From contig CP099842.1 of NCBI GenBank assembly GCA_030062745.1, positions 21,485,822-21,549,821 on the forward strand: a DNA stretch of 64,000 nucleotides. Direction: 5' to 3'. Positions 11,160 to 22,705 of this stretch are shown here, piece by piece. The first letter of the stretch is position 1, and every line of letters begins with the position of its first letter. The position numbers and the translations under genes were made by a program. This stretch comes from Capitulum mitella. Taxonomy: Eukaryota > Arthropoda > Thecostraca > Pollicipedomorpha > Pollicipedidae. The notes beneath the pieces are model-generated. The model was not told where the DNA came from. It made no database searches and worked only from the letters and a program-made list of their open reading frames with translations.

Positions 11160-11881
11160 TGTACCCATACACTAAAGGCCAGTGTCTCTGCTATCGGCGA
11201 GGTGATCCTGAGCCTGATCAACACCTGCCTAACCTAACCTACTCTGATTCTCCCGCTCCTTGGAAATACTCCATTGTTCATCTTAACTTTAAAACCGGCG
11301 ACCCGTCTGATCCATCTGACTTCCGTCTAATACCCATCAAACCAGTCATCTCCAAATTGGGGGAAAATATTGTCCAGCGACAGCTCTACCACTACCTCTC
11401 CTAAAACCATCTCCCATCCCCTACCAGCACGGTTTCCACCCGCTTCATTTGAAGGAAACCGCGCTGATGACGATCGCCGACCGCAAGGCCACGGCCACCG
11501 GCAGTGGGGAAGGTTCCTTTTTCCGTTGATGTGAGTGAATGTTTCGATGTAACAGATCACAACATTCTGTTCCGAAAGCTGCGCCTGCGCGGTGTCGACA
11601 CTGTTTGGCTTGCCGCTTACCCCTGCGGTCACACCCAGAGCGTGTCCCTGCGTGACAGTTCGGGCGCAGCGCGGTCCTCGAAACCACTCCCGGGCGGAGT
11701 TGACGTATTTCAAGGCTCCGCATTGGAGGTTCTCCTGTATAGCGTATCTGCCATCGGCCTGGAGCTGTTCTCCGCGGGAGCGCAGGTGGTGCAGTACGCG
11801 GAAGACACCCCGGCGTTTGTCTCTGGTAAAGAGAGAACTCTCACTGCTCCATTGCAAGACTGGAAAACTTTTTTGCAATAA
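11160..11881 (+). mobile_element. Decayed non-LTR retrotransposon reverse transcriptase fragment
   Basis: Two frames separated by a stop near 11402 resemble the jockey/CR1-type reverse transcriptase core. The first holds GDPSDPSDFRLIPI followed by VISKLGENIVQRQLYHYL. The second (11504-11881) holds CFDVTDHNILFRKLRLRGVD, FQGSAL and a catalytic box read as YAED where YADD is expected. The endonuclease domain, 3-prime tail and flanking duplication are not visible. It is a dead, 5- and 3-prime truncated insertion. Confidence 0.8.
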
Positions 11882-13204
11882 CGGCGAAGTTTTCATTTGA
11901 CAACGCCAGCGACCACAAAACGACTCGCTGAGCACTGAGAATGGTTTCCTTTTCTGTTCGACACGTACGGTAACGAACGTTTTAAGTTCACCCGCGCACC
12001 CTGACGAGTGCCGGCGGCCGACAGTCAGCCGCGGCCGGCGAACTTCTGACCGACCCGCCGACACCACGGGCCACACGGGCTGGGTGTAGCGTTCATCCTT
12101 AAAACAGTCAGCTCGCCAGCGTACCTGGGCCCAAGTTTTCGGAAATGGTATGAGGGCGAAAATGGTAACCGGGAAAAAACTGTTAAGTTCTTTGGTTGTT
12201 TCTTCCACAAACACACAGTGGTGACACGAATGGACTGCCGTCAAACAGAACAATCAGTTTTTTTCCTTGAACTGATGATGTTAGCTAATGTAATCGCAGA
12301 GTTTCCAAGAGCGGTTATGGAAGGGCATGGTACGACGTTATGTCTTTGGGATTCACTGTTCCATTTCCCCGCTTTCAGTACTCCGTTTCGCCACAACAGT
12401 GCAGTCCGTCTGGAGAAAATATATTTGGCGTGTGACGGACGAAAGAAACCAACAAAGATACGACATCAATGCTGCCGACATTCAGCTCACAAATATCCTG
12501 AGATCGACAAGAAGTATTTACACAGTCACGTGTACCAACCGCCGTTCTGAAGTGCGGTCCATGGAAAGTTCATGAACGGGACGCGACAGACACTCTAATC
12601 CACCTTATATCTGACTCAAACAACAACAGTTAACAAAGACTAACAGAAACGTGACGTTTATACTTGTAGCAATAAAAAAGCGAAACGCAAAAATTTGTTG
12701 GACAGAGAAACGAGACTTGGTAACTTCAAAGAACCTGAAAATTAGTATATTTTAATAGTAGTGAGAAATGGTTTCAGGGCATGGGTGTCTTTGCACCTTG
12801 GCAGGTGGATAAGACCATGACCGATGAGACCAAGCCTGACACCTGACCAGTGAAGCTGCAGAAAGAAAAACGACACTCTTCTGTCCCGGTGCTCCCGACA
12901 AAGGTGCGAAAACAGCACCGAGAGGGAACGCGTGCTCAGAATATAACATAACATAACATGCGACGACTGCATCGGAAGAGATTTTGCTCGACGAATCGAA
13001 AGATCATGAGCCACCTCGCCGACGGCCATCCGAGCAGCCCACCAATCAGCGGGCCACCCAGGCGACGTGGAACGTCGGCAAGGGCTGGGTGGGCGAGTGG
13101 ACCAAATCCGACACCATGATTTCCGCAAGAGCACCAGGCGGTCACACGGCCCGTAGCCACCCAGTTCCAGCCTTCATTTCAGTTCCAGCTCTTCCGGCTA
13201 GAAA

Positions 13205-13350
13205 GCAGCGTGTCGGTACAGCCCCCGCCGGCCGGGCGCCGTGTCGGTACAGCCCCGGCCTGCCGGGCGGCTGGGTCGGAACAGGTCCCACCGGCCTGGC
13301 GGGCAGCTATGTCGGGAGAATCCCCGCCGGCCGGGTGGCCGTGCCGGAGA
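13205..13350 (+). repeat. GC-rich minisatellite next to the ALG11 stop codon
   Basis: About four imperfect copies of a unit near 43 bp around GTCGGTACAGCCCCGGCC. It begins about 25 bp beyond the ALG11 stop, so it would lie in the 3-prime untranslated region. Confidence 0.6.
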
Positions 13351-13373
13351 CTGCCCAGTCTGCTCGGCAGCCC

Positions 13374-13452
13374 TCACGCCCCGAGTGCAGTGCGGCAGGC
13401 GGACAGGAACGCGTTGTTGAAGTTCTCCCGAGAGAATCGGAGAGCGGCATTC
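13374..13452 (-). CDS. ALG11: ALG11-like terminal exon F
   Basis: 79 nt from a TTGGCAG acceptor to a TGA stop at 13376-13374. It encodes NAALRFSRENFNNAFLSACR and then TALGA, matching the RFSxxxFxxxF end of ALG11. The phase (2) fits exon E. Confidence 0.85.
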
Positions 13453-16400
13453 CTGCCAACAACAGCACCGGACGTCGGCCACCGGATGGAACGGCTGCCC
13501 TGGTGAACCACTCAAACACGTGCTGGGGTCATCGCACAGAAACACGCATACATCACCACCACAGTCACGTTTGTAGAGTTTTAATGTGAGACACTTCATT
13601 GAAACGCATTTTTGTACATCAAAGTCGTGTGATATCTGCTACACAACATTTGTTTTAAATGAAATCGTGTTCGTAGTTCACAAAGCAATCCAAAGACATC
13701 AAACGTTCCACAGGCAACGTCATTGTCTCCTCCTACTTCCCGGTATCGGTTTGGTCTCTGCCGTAAAATATGAGGGGTTGCCCTTTTAATTTTGGCATTT
13801 GGGGCTTCCGGCCGTCAGCGACCCCAGATTACGGACACAGACATGCTTTGGCCCATGCATCACCTGCCGTGCCCTTGGTTCAGAGGTTGCCATGCACCCT
13901 TCAACTAATTTAGCTTAGCTTAGTTCAGCTCAGTTCACCAAGGAATCTGATCCAAACGCTAACCGCTCGGGCCAACTAGAAAACTCGACTTGTGAGCTGT
14001 AATAACATTACATCGGACGCCGCCTTCCAGTTCGCATCTCTAGTGCTTGGTCAAACGTTCCGAGGCGGCCGCACCCGGCCTACCTGGCGCGCTGCCGCAT
14101 CTGCAGCCGCTCGTTGTCGTCCATGGCCAGGATGCGGTGCATGTACTGGGCGTACTCGGACGAGTCCGTGGCCAGGAAGCCGGTCCTGCTGGCGCCCTCC
14201 GCCCTGATGATGTCCGTCAGTGGACCGCCGGACTTGTGGGCGATCACCAGCAGACCGGCCGACATCATCTCCACCACGCCTGGCCGGCCCAGAGCATGGC
14301 ATCATCACACGGCAGACGTCATCGCCACGCAAAAGACATTATCACGAACAGCGAGGCTACCTTTCACAGGTTTGAAAACAGTGATGTATTGTAACGTTGG
14401 GTGTCATTCTTCTTCATTTCTGATCAAAACTGGTGGCACACTTACCGGAAGTCCTAGGCAAGTGCAGGGGCGTACCTTTCCATACAGTTGGTATGCAGCT
14501 CTCCATACCAAAGGAAATTATGGATGTGGGATTTCATACCAATATTTCAACCCATTCATTTATTTTCTTGTTTTATTAAGTAGAGCGCTGTAAATAAGTT
14601 GTCAACGTCGCAGTTTGGGGTCCGATGAATTTATTTCCCCACACCAAAATTCGGCAATTCTACACCCATGGCCAAGTGAATAATAACTAGTTAATAGTTT
14701 TATGAACAGAACATGGCCACGCCCGATGTTTTTACATCGCCAGAGTTCCTTTCGAGCCGGGAGGCCGAAGAAAAATGCTCGTCGATTTACTTTATAAAGG
14801 TGACATACGGCAGGGTGTCCGAAACTTTAGCGGGTTCCCAGATTGCAATTACTTTTGGTTTCCGTCCAGAAAACCAAGACAGATGCACACTTTTTCGCGG
14901 GATTTTCTTACAGCACTGAACCGCAAATCCTCCTCAAAAACACGACCAAAGTGGCCTTTTCCACTTCATTGACAAACCTGAGTACATCAACTCTCTCGCA
15001 ACATGGATAACTGACGCCACCAACCGGCCCTCCCACATGGCCTCACCGATGCCGAACGGATCATCTTTGGTCGTGTGGATGCCGATGAGGTAGTTTTCCA
15101 GGACCTCGACCAGCTGATCGAAGGCGACGTTGACGAAAAAGTGCACCCGATCGGGAATGCCGAGCAGCTGGCTGAGCCGGCGCAGGCCCTCCACAACCTT
15201 CATGTCGTCTGGGCCGCGACATCGGCCCACCATCAGCAGCTGAACGTGGCGCGCCAGCTGAGCGTGGTCTTGCACCAGCTGAGTGAGGCTGCGCATCTGA
15301 CGGACCAGTCAGGAGAGGGGTCACTGTCAGGAAGCCACAGGGAGCGTGGCGCCGACATACCACGCTAGTTATTCAAAACTTACTTATTCAGAACGGAGTG
15401 AAACTAGTTTCGGAAATCTCCAGCCATGAAAACAGTCACGTCATCGCATTTATAACGCATTCCATTGGAAATAAATTCACACCAGGCTAGGGAAATGAAT
15501 TTCGGTTTCAGTCTGTTGAATGTGCCAGCGCCGCCCCAGTCCCGGGTACGCCACGGCAGCAGATGGGAGCGACATCTACCGAGCCTCCCACCGTCAGCCT
15601 GGGCCACGCAGCGCCCACCATCGCTCACCTGCACGCTGTGGTCCTTCTCCAGGTCAAACTGCGCCACCGAGACCACTGCCATATCACGCGGCGCCTCCGG
15701 CGGTCGCACAGAGAGCAGCTTGGTCTCGCACGGCGGGAACACCACCAGCGTGTCGTCCGGCCGGCGCCACACGCGCGCCACGTGCCGTTGCGTCCACGTG
15801 CTGTTCACCATGAGCACGTGGGCGGCTGAGGCGGCCAGAGCGTGCAGGCGCGCCAGCACGTTGTTGTAGGCGACCTGGAGCAGGCGCGGCAGGTGGCGGT
15901 AGACCAGCTTGTACCAGCTGCTGGTCACCAGCGGCGGCACCGAGAACCGGAGCTGTTCGGCGGTGAAGTCCGGCTTGTGCACGTAACAGCAGACCGAGCA
16001 GCCTCCCAGCAGCCGGAACACGGGCAGCGTCATCGGGTACCCGGACGAGTCGATGTACACGTCTGGGGGCGGACGGGTGCCGGGATCACAACCTGTCGCG
16101 CCTCACGCACCGCGCGTGTGAGCCAGCGCGGAGAGCACAGAGACATGAACTGCGGACAAAGTCAGGAGGCGACCGTCTGGCAGTGGTAGTCACGGAACGG
16201 AGTAGCTTGATCTCAATTTGCACAAAATCGTCGGCAAAAGCGAGCTGAACATCCTCGTTTCTCAGGCACCGTTCGTGGCAAATGGCACCGTTCGGCACAA
16301 AAGACGTCCACCTTCGTATGGAGCAATCACTCAAGACGTCCACTTTCGTATGAAGGTGGACGTCATTTAGCCAAACTTCGTGTCCTGGTCGACACCGAAT

Positions 16401-17455
16401 AGCTCGTTATCAGCTGATTCTCTCCGGGCCGGCCGCCCTGCCCCACCTGGCATCAGGGCGAACAACGCCTCCAGGGCGACCAGCACGGTGCCGAAGCTCC
16501 TGCACACCCGGCCCATCGCCAGGTAGAGGTCCTCGTCGAGGAGCCAGCAGAGGCCGAGCGGCACCAGTTCGAGCCGGGTCGTCAACTCCACGCCGAACTG
16601 GCGCTTCACGCGATCCACCATCGGTCGGGCCTCCTCCGTCCGGAGCGTGTACACGTACACCCAGTGGTCCGGGTACCTGGAGGAGAAGCGTACGTCCTTG
16701 GCCAACGGATATTACAAACAAGCTCATTTTGGTGCCCAGTGTACCTCAGAGGATATTATTTCCGTGACTCGGACGCTTCATTCAGGAGTCTAAGATTTAG
16801 TGGTTCATATCCCTGGCCAAGGTGTCATGTAACTGGTCCCTCACAGCAATGCACGATAGCCCAGCTACCTGACCCAAGGGTGTAAAACATTCCGAGTGTC
16901 CAGCAGAAGATCTACTTTGTGTGCTTCGGGGTCCAAAATATCTTTTGAAAGAGCGACTCGAGGCCGCGACGAGCAGCGTGCCCTCAGCGCTCCTCATTCA
17001 TGACTCGGGGCCGTGGCCTCAGTGGTCCGGGCACAGGACCGCTCGTGGGGTCAAGGTAACGCTGGCCACGGCACTATGAAGACTGCCGTTGACGTTGTAG
17101 AGGTGGAGACAGGTGATCACCCGTTGACGCGCCCTAAAGCGCTGCCAATAATCATCATCACCACTGCGGGCATGGTCCGCACCACGACTCTATGAACTTC
17201 GGATGATCTGAATATCAGCCGTATGGTGTGGCATGGAAAGAAATCGCGTCAGAATGGCTCTGGCCCTACCAAATTCAAAAACTCCTTTACGCACACGCAC
17301 AACAGCCTCCTACAGAGGGCATCTGACCTCTCTTGGATGGCGCCGATGGCTGACCACAGCACCCGTTCTCTACCGCCCCCAACGTCGCACCAGGGATGGA
17401 AGAACGCCACGTGCCGGCCGTCTCTTGGCAGCTTTTTGCGGGAACCCCGGAAAAG
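13374..17455 (-). CDS. ALG11: ALG11-like GDP-mannose:dolichol-PP-oligosaccharide alpha-1,2-mannosyltransferase
   Basis: ALG11 adds the fourth and fifth mannoses to dolichol-linked Man3GlcNAc2 on the cytosolic face of the ER. Six exons join without a frame break into 438 residues plus stop. Recognisable family blocks in order: VAFFHPWCDVGGGRERVLW, HWVYVYT, DVYIDSSGYPMTLPVFRLLG, MVNSTWTQRHV, VVFPPCE, MVGRCRGPDD, LRRLSQLLGI, IGIHTTKDDPFGIGVVEMMS, AHKSGGPLTDII, TGFLATDSSEYA, and the end RFSRENFNNAFLSA. Length and C-terminus fit the family (about 490 residues); the N-terminal membrane-anchor exon is missing or unrecognised. Family residues appear changed: the GGGG loop reads GGGR, QFRPEK reads QFDLEK, and the first acid of the E-x7-E motif is Asp. 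It could be an active divergent enzyme or a paralogue with altered activity. Confidence 0.87.
14084..14279 (-). CDS. ALG11: ALG11-like exon E
   Basis: 196 nt, GGCCAG acceptor, GTAGGC donor, phase 1 to 2. It encodes the donor-binding VVEMMSAGLLVIAHKSGGP, then TGFLATDSSEYAQYMHRIL and the charged helix ERLQMRQRA. Confidence 0.9.
15047..15296 (-). CDS. ALG11: ALG11-like exon D
   Basis: 250 nt, TCCGTCAG acceptor, GTGAGG donor, phase 0 to 1. It encodes LLMVGRCRGPDDMKVVEGLR, the RRLSQLLGIP helix and IGIHTTKDDPFGIG. Confidence 0.9.
15629..16062 (-). CDS. ALG11: ALG11-like exon C
   Basis: 434 nt, CCCCCAG acceptor, GTGAGC donor, phase 1 to 0. It holds DVYIDSSGYPMTLPVF, YVHKPDF (the family usually has YVHYP), VNSTWTQRH, VVFPPCE and VSVAQFDLEKDH. 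The Arg normally found in QFRPEK is Asp here. Confidence 0.9.
16447..16676 (-). CDS. ALG11: ALG11-like exon B
   Basis: 230 nt, CTCCTCCAG acceptor, GTGGGG donor, phase 2 to 1. It encodes RYPDHWVYVYT through LVALEALFALMP and matches the variable N-terminal Rossmann region of ALG11. Confidence 0.85.
17328..17455 (-). CDS. ALG11: ALG11-like exon A (first recognised)
   Basis: 128 nt from a TCTACAG acceptor to a GTCAGA donor, phase 0 to 2. It encodes LFRGSRKKLPRDGRHVAFFH and the nucleotide-sugar loop CDVGGGRERVLWSAIGAIQE. The basic stretch normally follows a membrane anchor, which should be in an upstream exon beyond 17456. Confidence 0.8.
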
Positions 17456-17648
17456 CTGTAGACATGGAGTGGACCGCAAGACATCGGTTAACAAGCAGTT
17501 TTCGAGCTGAGGTTGTGTTAACCATCATTACTTGAGCTGGTGAACGTTAACGTTATATGATAGGAAGGCACCGACGGTAGAACGGTTCTCCTCGGTGTGG
17601 CCTGTAGGTGTTGCAGACCAAACGTAGACATTCTTTGTTCGTCGTCGT

Positions 17649-17895
17649 CAGGGACGTAGCCAAGGGGGGGGCATGGGGGCCATGCCCCCCCCGAGCCAAG
17701 CGGTCTGCGCTAGATATATAGCGATTTCGCAGAAATACGGAATAGTGACCACATATATGTTGCAAAAGCAAACATTGTATGTATTCCTGTGGCTTTTATA
17801 TGTCAGTTGCATAAATTTGCTGGTTTTTTCGTATAAATTTCGCCATATGCCCGTAGAATATGACAAAATTTGACATTGGGAGTCCTACCGCGTGG
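17649..17895 (+). mobile_element. Short element of the CAGGGACGTAGCC family
   Basis: Starts CAGGGACGTAGCCAAGGGGG and ends at GTGGAAAATCCTGGC. Its body (AAGCGGTCTGCGCTAGATA, TATATGTTGCAAAAGCAA, ACAAAATTTGACATT) matches 3350-3575 closely, showing that the composite element at 3290-3840 contains a copy. Confidence 0.75.
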
Positions 17896-18696
17896 AAAAT
17901 CCTGGCAACGTGCCTGGTCGTCGTATAAGGTCATGAGCAACAAATTGCCCAACAAGTTTTCTAAAATGAGCCGCCAGTATTGTGTTACTGCAGCACTTCT
18001 TTGGAGCCATCATAGGCGACACATTGTGGATAGACGCCAGTGGTCTCGATGACTTACGCCTCTGAAAAGGTGGACGCCGACGAGAACGGGAAGAACAGTG
18101 ATGCAGAGTACGCAGAACGTACTCCACGCCATGCAAGACGCGATTATTTGAATGATAAACATCATTCTGCCTATCTGAAAACAACAATGACAGTAATCAG
18201 GGGACAACTGGTAACGTGCACAAAACTGACGTGTTAACCATTTGGGCTGCACGGCGATAAAATACCTAAAAATGCTCTTTCATGTGACACAATCGAGATG
18301 ACAGAACCGCTGCATGAATTCTTTAGTATAATCCAACCTCATTTTATTAAAAAAAAAAATGAAAATAAAGACCAGGTTAACTGAAAAACAGTTTTCGTTT
18401 AACAGGATTTCACATAAGTCAGGTTTCAGGAGGATACCTTCGATGAAACAGGCGTAGAAACGCTGGGAAAAGCGAGTGCGGGAGGAGGGATAAGGCAACA
18501 AGTCTTTGGCCAACCCCTTGAACGCAGCGCTATTTGTTTCTCACGTACACGTACATCTACGAACTGAATGGAAGGTGGAGTTCTTGGCCATGTCTCCGTC
18601 GATACTCGTCGGGTGCTGATTCCGATCATTTACCAGTCTCGGCCTGTCGGTACAGACTCTGGGGTATCGATCTGGTGCCGGACCGGGGGTTCTGAC

Positions 18697-18845
18697 CTGC
18701 TGGGTGCCGCGGCAGCGGGTCCCGGCGGTTTAGTTGCTGCGTCCGGCTGCCTGACTGGCCTGCTGGGTGCCGCGGCAGCGGGTCTCGGCGGTTCAGTTTC
18801 TGCGTCCGGCTGCCTGACTGACCTGCTGGGTGCCGTCGGCGGGAT
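18697..18845 (+). repeat. 63 bp minisatellite, about 2.4 copies
   Basis: CTGCTGGGTGCCGCGGCAGC recurs exactly 63 bp apart at 18697 and 18760, with a partial third copy. The unit is a multiple of three and keeps one frame open, but no splice context or homology supports coding. Confidence 0.85.
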
Positions 18846-19721
18846 CTGACGGCAGGTCCCGTCCCCGGCCGTGGGCCGTGGCCTCCCGTCCTCGCCGCTA
18901 CCGCCCGCTGACCGAGTGGCAGGCCGCCCCCGGCCCGGTCCGACCGAACGCGAACACCGGACCGCCTCCATCGCCTCGAGCCAGGCCTGTGTCACCAAAC
19001 AGAGCCAGGTAAATCGTAACGCGACCAACGTTTGCTGTAAAAGCCTCGTGCCCCGGGAGGAAAGGAAAAGACAACAAACAAGAACAAAGCACTGGTAAAA
19101 AAGAACAGAAAAAGAAATACGACAAACTGTGGGCCGATTCCAATCCCGCAAAGATCTTGCTGCGTCCGTAGCCAACCTTTGGAACTGTCTTTAAATTATG
19201 ATCCTGCGAACCGCATTAAGTTTGTTTTCGACCTATGCAATTCGGAATTCAACAGTACGCAAATCGTCAGTCTGATGGAAAAGATAACATACATCATGTT
19301 CCAGTGCAGATTATCTTTAAACGCCACACTTTCTTATTCCGTGAAGAAGCTAATGGTCGGATCTCGCAGACGTCTGATTGCAGGAGCGCAGGAGCAACCA
19401 GAACAAACTGAGGGCCAGAGATGTTCTTTCCCATAAGGCTTATTCTGAAAGTCCTAAAAAAGTGGGGAATCAAGGTCCCCTCCCTCCGTTCCTACGTCTA
19501 TGCCCGATTAGGTGCGGTAAGGCGTATAGTGTCGAAATCCCACACGGGGTATTTAATGTTCATCTGGGTCCGGTTCGTGCGACATACGCACGTAACATGG
19601 TCTCAGTGGTAACAGACAAGTTGCAAGACGTACGCACGTCCCATCAATCCGTATTCGCAGTGTATTAAGTGATCTCCAAATCTCCTCCAATGGACTTGGG
19701 TATGTGATATTTACAGGGGCT

Positions 19722-20030
19722 CCGCCACGTCATTTTGATTGGGGGTTAAAGCAAATGTGTCTCCAGACAGGGCGAATCCAGCGGCAAGTTTGGGGGGACA
19801 CAAACCAGAATTTTCTGCGTATGAAAGAGTCAGCCACCGGGTGAGAGGAAATCTGGAGAACGCTGGCCGTGGGTTCGGGGTGTCCAGCGACTTCAGACTC
19901 TGGCTGTGTAGTAATAACCATGTATTGGGGGGGGGGCAAATGACTGTTTGCCCCCTAATCGCGATAGGGAGGGGGCATTGCCGAAATGGTCCCCTCCCCT
20001 GAATCCGCCAGTGGCCTCAGAAACCAGTCT
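19722..20030 (+). mobile_element. Dispersed element, copy 1 of an inverted pair
   Basis: Reverse complement of 23560-23890: GACTTCAGACTCTGGCTGTG here pairs with CAACCATAGTTTGAAGTCGC there, and CATTTTGATTGGGGGTT with AACCCCCCAATCAAAATG. The end GGCGAATCCA-type motif and the G/C runs resemble DNA-transposon termini. No coding capacity. Confidence 0.75.
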
Positions 20031-20515
20031 AACAGGCTAGAAAAGTGCATAATTTTGGCCAAAACCCATCGGATTTGCATTTTACAGGCACCAGGTCGTT
20101 TTATAGTCTTGCATGAATAATATGCGCTTATATTCCGATGAAGATGCAATGCAGCTTCCGTCTTGCTTCAATGGCATACACTGCGGACGAGGATCGAGAC
20201 AAAACATATAACTACACGAAATGATTTTTCCCCACGCGCCGAACCAGATGGCACTGGAGGAGCTTTACGGCGTCGTGCAACTGTATGACACGGCCGGCCC
20301 GTGCCTGGCTGAAGCTTTCGGTCTCTGGCCAAATACAGGTGGTCGTTCTGGGTCTCGAACCTGGTTTCTGCCACACAACGGATCTGTTATCCGGCTTCTC
20401 ATCCATCAGGCTATCGCGACGCTTAACCCAACCCGACACCAAAGGATAATTGGATTCGGAGGTTACACCGACACGTTATGCCCTCCCTGCTCGGTTTCGG
20501 AAATCACGGATTAAC

Positions 20516-21692
20516 CCTATTCCCGGTAGGGGGCCGAATCTGCCCCCCTCGGGTTTTCTGCTTGCCAATTCCAGGGTTTTTGACGTAGCTTGACGAAACT
20601 TGGTGACTTTTCCTAGCTATTCTTTCTACGTACTGTGACAAAATTTCGAAGTTCTATTCTGCTCAAGGGCAGAGCCAGGCAACTTTTTTGGGAGGCACCT
20701 CAGGCTATTTTTGGCCATGTTGAGAGGTAAAAGGAAAATGACTGTCAAAGATATCGTTTGTGAGATAAAACTTAAAACTTTATATAGATGTGTAGGTAAA
20801 ATAGTTGGGCAACGTGCAATACAATTTCATTCATCTCAGGTCGCTTTACAAGGTCAGGTCAAGATCAAAAGCCAAAATTTCCTTTTATAACAATAATTTT
20901 GGTGTTATTATTTGAAATGCCAAACGTGGAATACCTTTGACGTTGAAGGGTACCCTCTACTTGTGTATCAAGTTTCAGCTTGATGTCAAGTCGGGTCACG
21001 GAGCTATGACCTAAAATATCATTGAGCGTAACCTACATCACAAAAGCCGCAAAATGAAATTTCTTGAAATGGAGTGAATTCAAATGACAGAAAACTTTTA
21101 CAGAGAATATTAAATTTACACGAGGTCATTTCAAGTGACTCTTAGGTCACTGGAGGCCATTTGAGGTGAAAGGTCACAAGTTGATCTGAAGAGCATGTGA
21201 CCACGACAGGTCCCCCCTTTTCGTGTCCCTGGCACCGCCTATGCTAAAATTATGCAAACATTGTAGCACGACTTTGTTCTTCTTTAGTATGACATGACTA
21301 GCTAAAGCCAAAAAAGTGTTTTTGCCTTCTTTGTTCATTCATTTGTTAAGAAACTAATCCTTCTGTTGTTAAAACTCTGTGAACGCCCATGAATTTCCTC
21401 AGAATTTCAAATAAGCGTACCAATTTTAAACGTCTTATCCATAATCTCTCGATTCATGCCAATTTCATTGAAATCGGTTAATAAACAACGGAGTTATAAG
21501 AAGTCCAAAAGAACCGCTCATTTTGATATTTTTGCGCCCCTGTATCCACCCCTTTCAAAATTTAGAAAATTTCTTTTTTCAAAGTGTAGTTTACGTCATG
21601 GCAAATCGATTGCCTCTTGTTGCGATGAAATCGGACGAATAGCTCTCGAGATCTCGGGGGGGCGCGAATCCGCCCCCTGCCGGGAATCGGCC
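20516..21692 (+). mobile_element. Non-autonomous DNA transposon with about 35 bp terminal inverted repeats
   Basis: The left end CCCTATTCCCGGTAGGGGGC and the right end CCCCCTGCCGGGAATCGG are inverted repeats over about 35 bp (ATTCCCGGYAGGGGGC core, then a GCCCCCC run). The 1.18 kb body is AT-rich with no open frame over about 100 codons and includes a TGACCT/AGGTCA-rich part near 21125-21190. A target duplication could not be fixed by eye. Confidence 0.8.
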
Positions 21693-22164
21693 ATACCGTC
21701 TAGCCCTCTGGAAATAGCGTTAAACGAGTTTGATAAACGTCATTCATGTATTTGTCCTGCATCATCTGTATAACGGAAACGATAGGACATCGCACAATTC
21801 CATTTCATCACAAAATGCCAAGAACCATCCTCAGATCTTGAACGTCCGTTCCAAACTGCCGACCTTTTCCAATATTGCCCCAACGAGGTCTCACCCAAAT
21901 CTGTCATAGTCGGTGTCGGGGGTGAGATAAACGCTAATTCTCAACTTAATATTCACTATGCGATGTCATACAGGGTTTCTGTTAAAATTCTTGAACTGCT
22001 GGGAGACAAGACCACCGAAACCAGTATTGTACGAGCTGGCTTTACTTCACAAAAAGAAAACGCCACCTGACGGTGGCGCTATATACTACCTACTACCTAC
22101 TACAACAACAGCTGAGAAAGTCACCAGTCGACAACCAGATTACGTACAACCGGCAGGGGCTCCA

Positions 22165-22330
22165 ATTTCTGTAAATGATTGGGTGGGCCGAGCCTTGGGC
22201 CCGACAACTTAGTCTCCTCCCAAATGTGGGTTTCTCAATGGATTTAATCCACTTTATTTTAATGAGCAGAAGTTTTTGAGTTTTTGTTACTAATTTTGAA
22301 ATAGAAAATTGCGTACATATCCAGTGTATC

Positions 22331-22375
<45 letters not shown>

Positions 22376-22442
22376 GTGTACCCCATATGTATATACATAA
22401 ATATATATATATATATGGGATACACTTACACTTCCACATACA

Positions 22443-22494
<52 letters not shown>

Positions 22495-22705
22495 ATATGT
22501 ATATATACAGAAGATAGAAAAATAGATAGATGCATCACTTTATGCCTTATTCTATACTTTCAAGCTACCTTTTCTCTATTGCGGCCGTTTGTTTCGTCAA
22601 TTTTGCCCAATTCCCTTTAAAACTGGCAGAAAATATTGGAGGGGCCCAAACCAACATTGGAGAGGCCCAAATTAACATTGGATGGGCCAGGGCCCCTTCG
22701 AAAGA
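22165..22705 (+). mobile_element. Composite repeat element with TA microsatellite, copy 2
   Basis: Same family as 3290-3840: shared left end TTTCTGTAAATGATTGGGTG and shared right block ending GGGCCAGGGCCCC. Between them are three (TA)n/(TG)n runs (22333-22371, 22401-22417, 22446-22503) and two copies of a TATATGGGATACACT-like segment. It lacks the 3350-3575 middle of copy 1. Confidence 0.8.

Larger units (their letters stand above)
7830..13373. other. Stretch without a recognised gene between the unplaced gene and ALG11
   Basis: No exon can be supported here. It contains degenerate short repeats (8990-9660), a TA/TG microsatellite (10705-10822), a broken reverse transcriptase (11160-11881) and a GC-rich minisatellite beside the ALG11 stop (13205-13350). 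The 5-prime exons of the unplaced gene may also lie here, unrecognised. Confidence 0.6.

Noticed and set aside
10619..11237. 175- and 154-codon frames across the TA/TG run
   Set aside because: Created by microsatellite reading (Tyr/Ile, Cys/Val runs) joined to non-coding flanks.
11327..12253. 308-codon minus-strand frame
   Set aside because: Antisense to the plus-strand reverse transcriptase remnant, whose plus-strand frames carry the family motifs.
14465..14670. AT-rich segment starting CAGGGGCGTACC, possible further short transposon
   Set aside because: The start resembles the CAGGGGCGYAGCC ends, but no matching right end or second copy was found in the window.
18630..19175. 181- and 81-codon minus-strand frames with hydrophobic stretches, possible ALG11 anchor exon
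   Set aside because: No donor in the right phase and position could be shown, and part of the frame lies on a 63 bp minisatellite. Kept only as a weak candidate.
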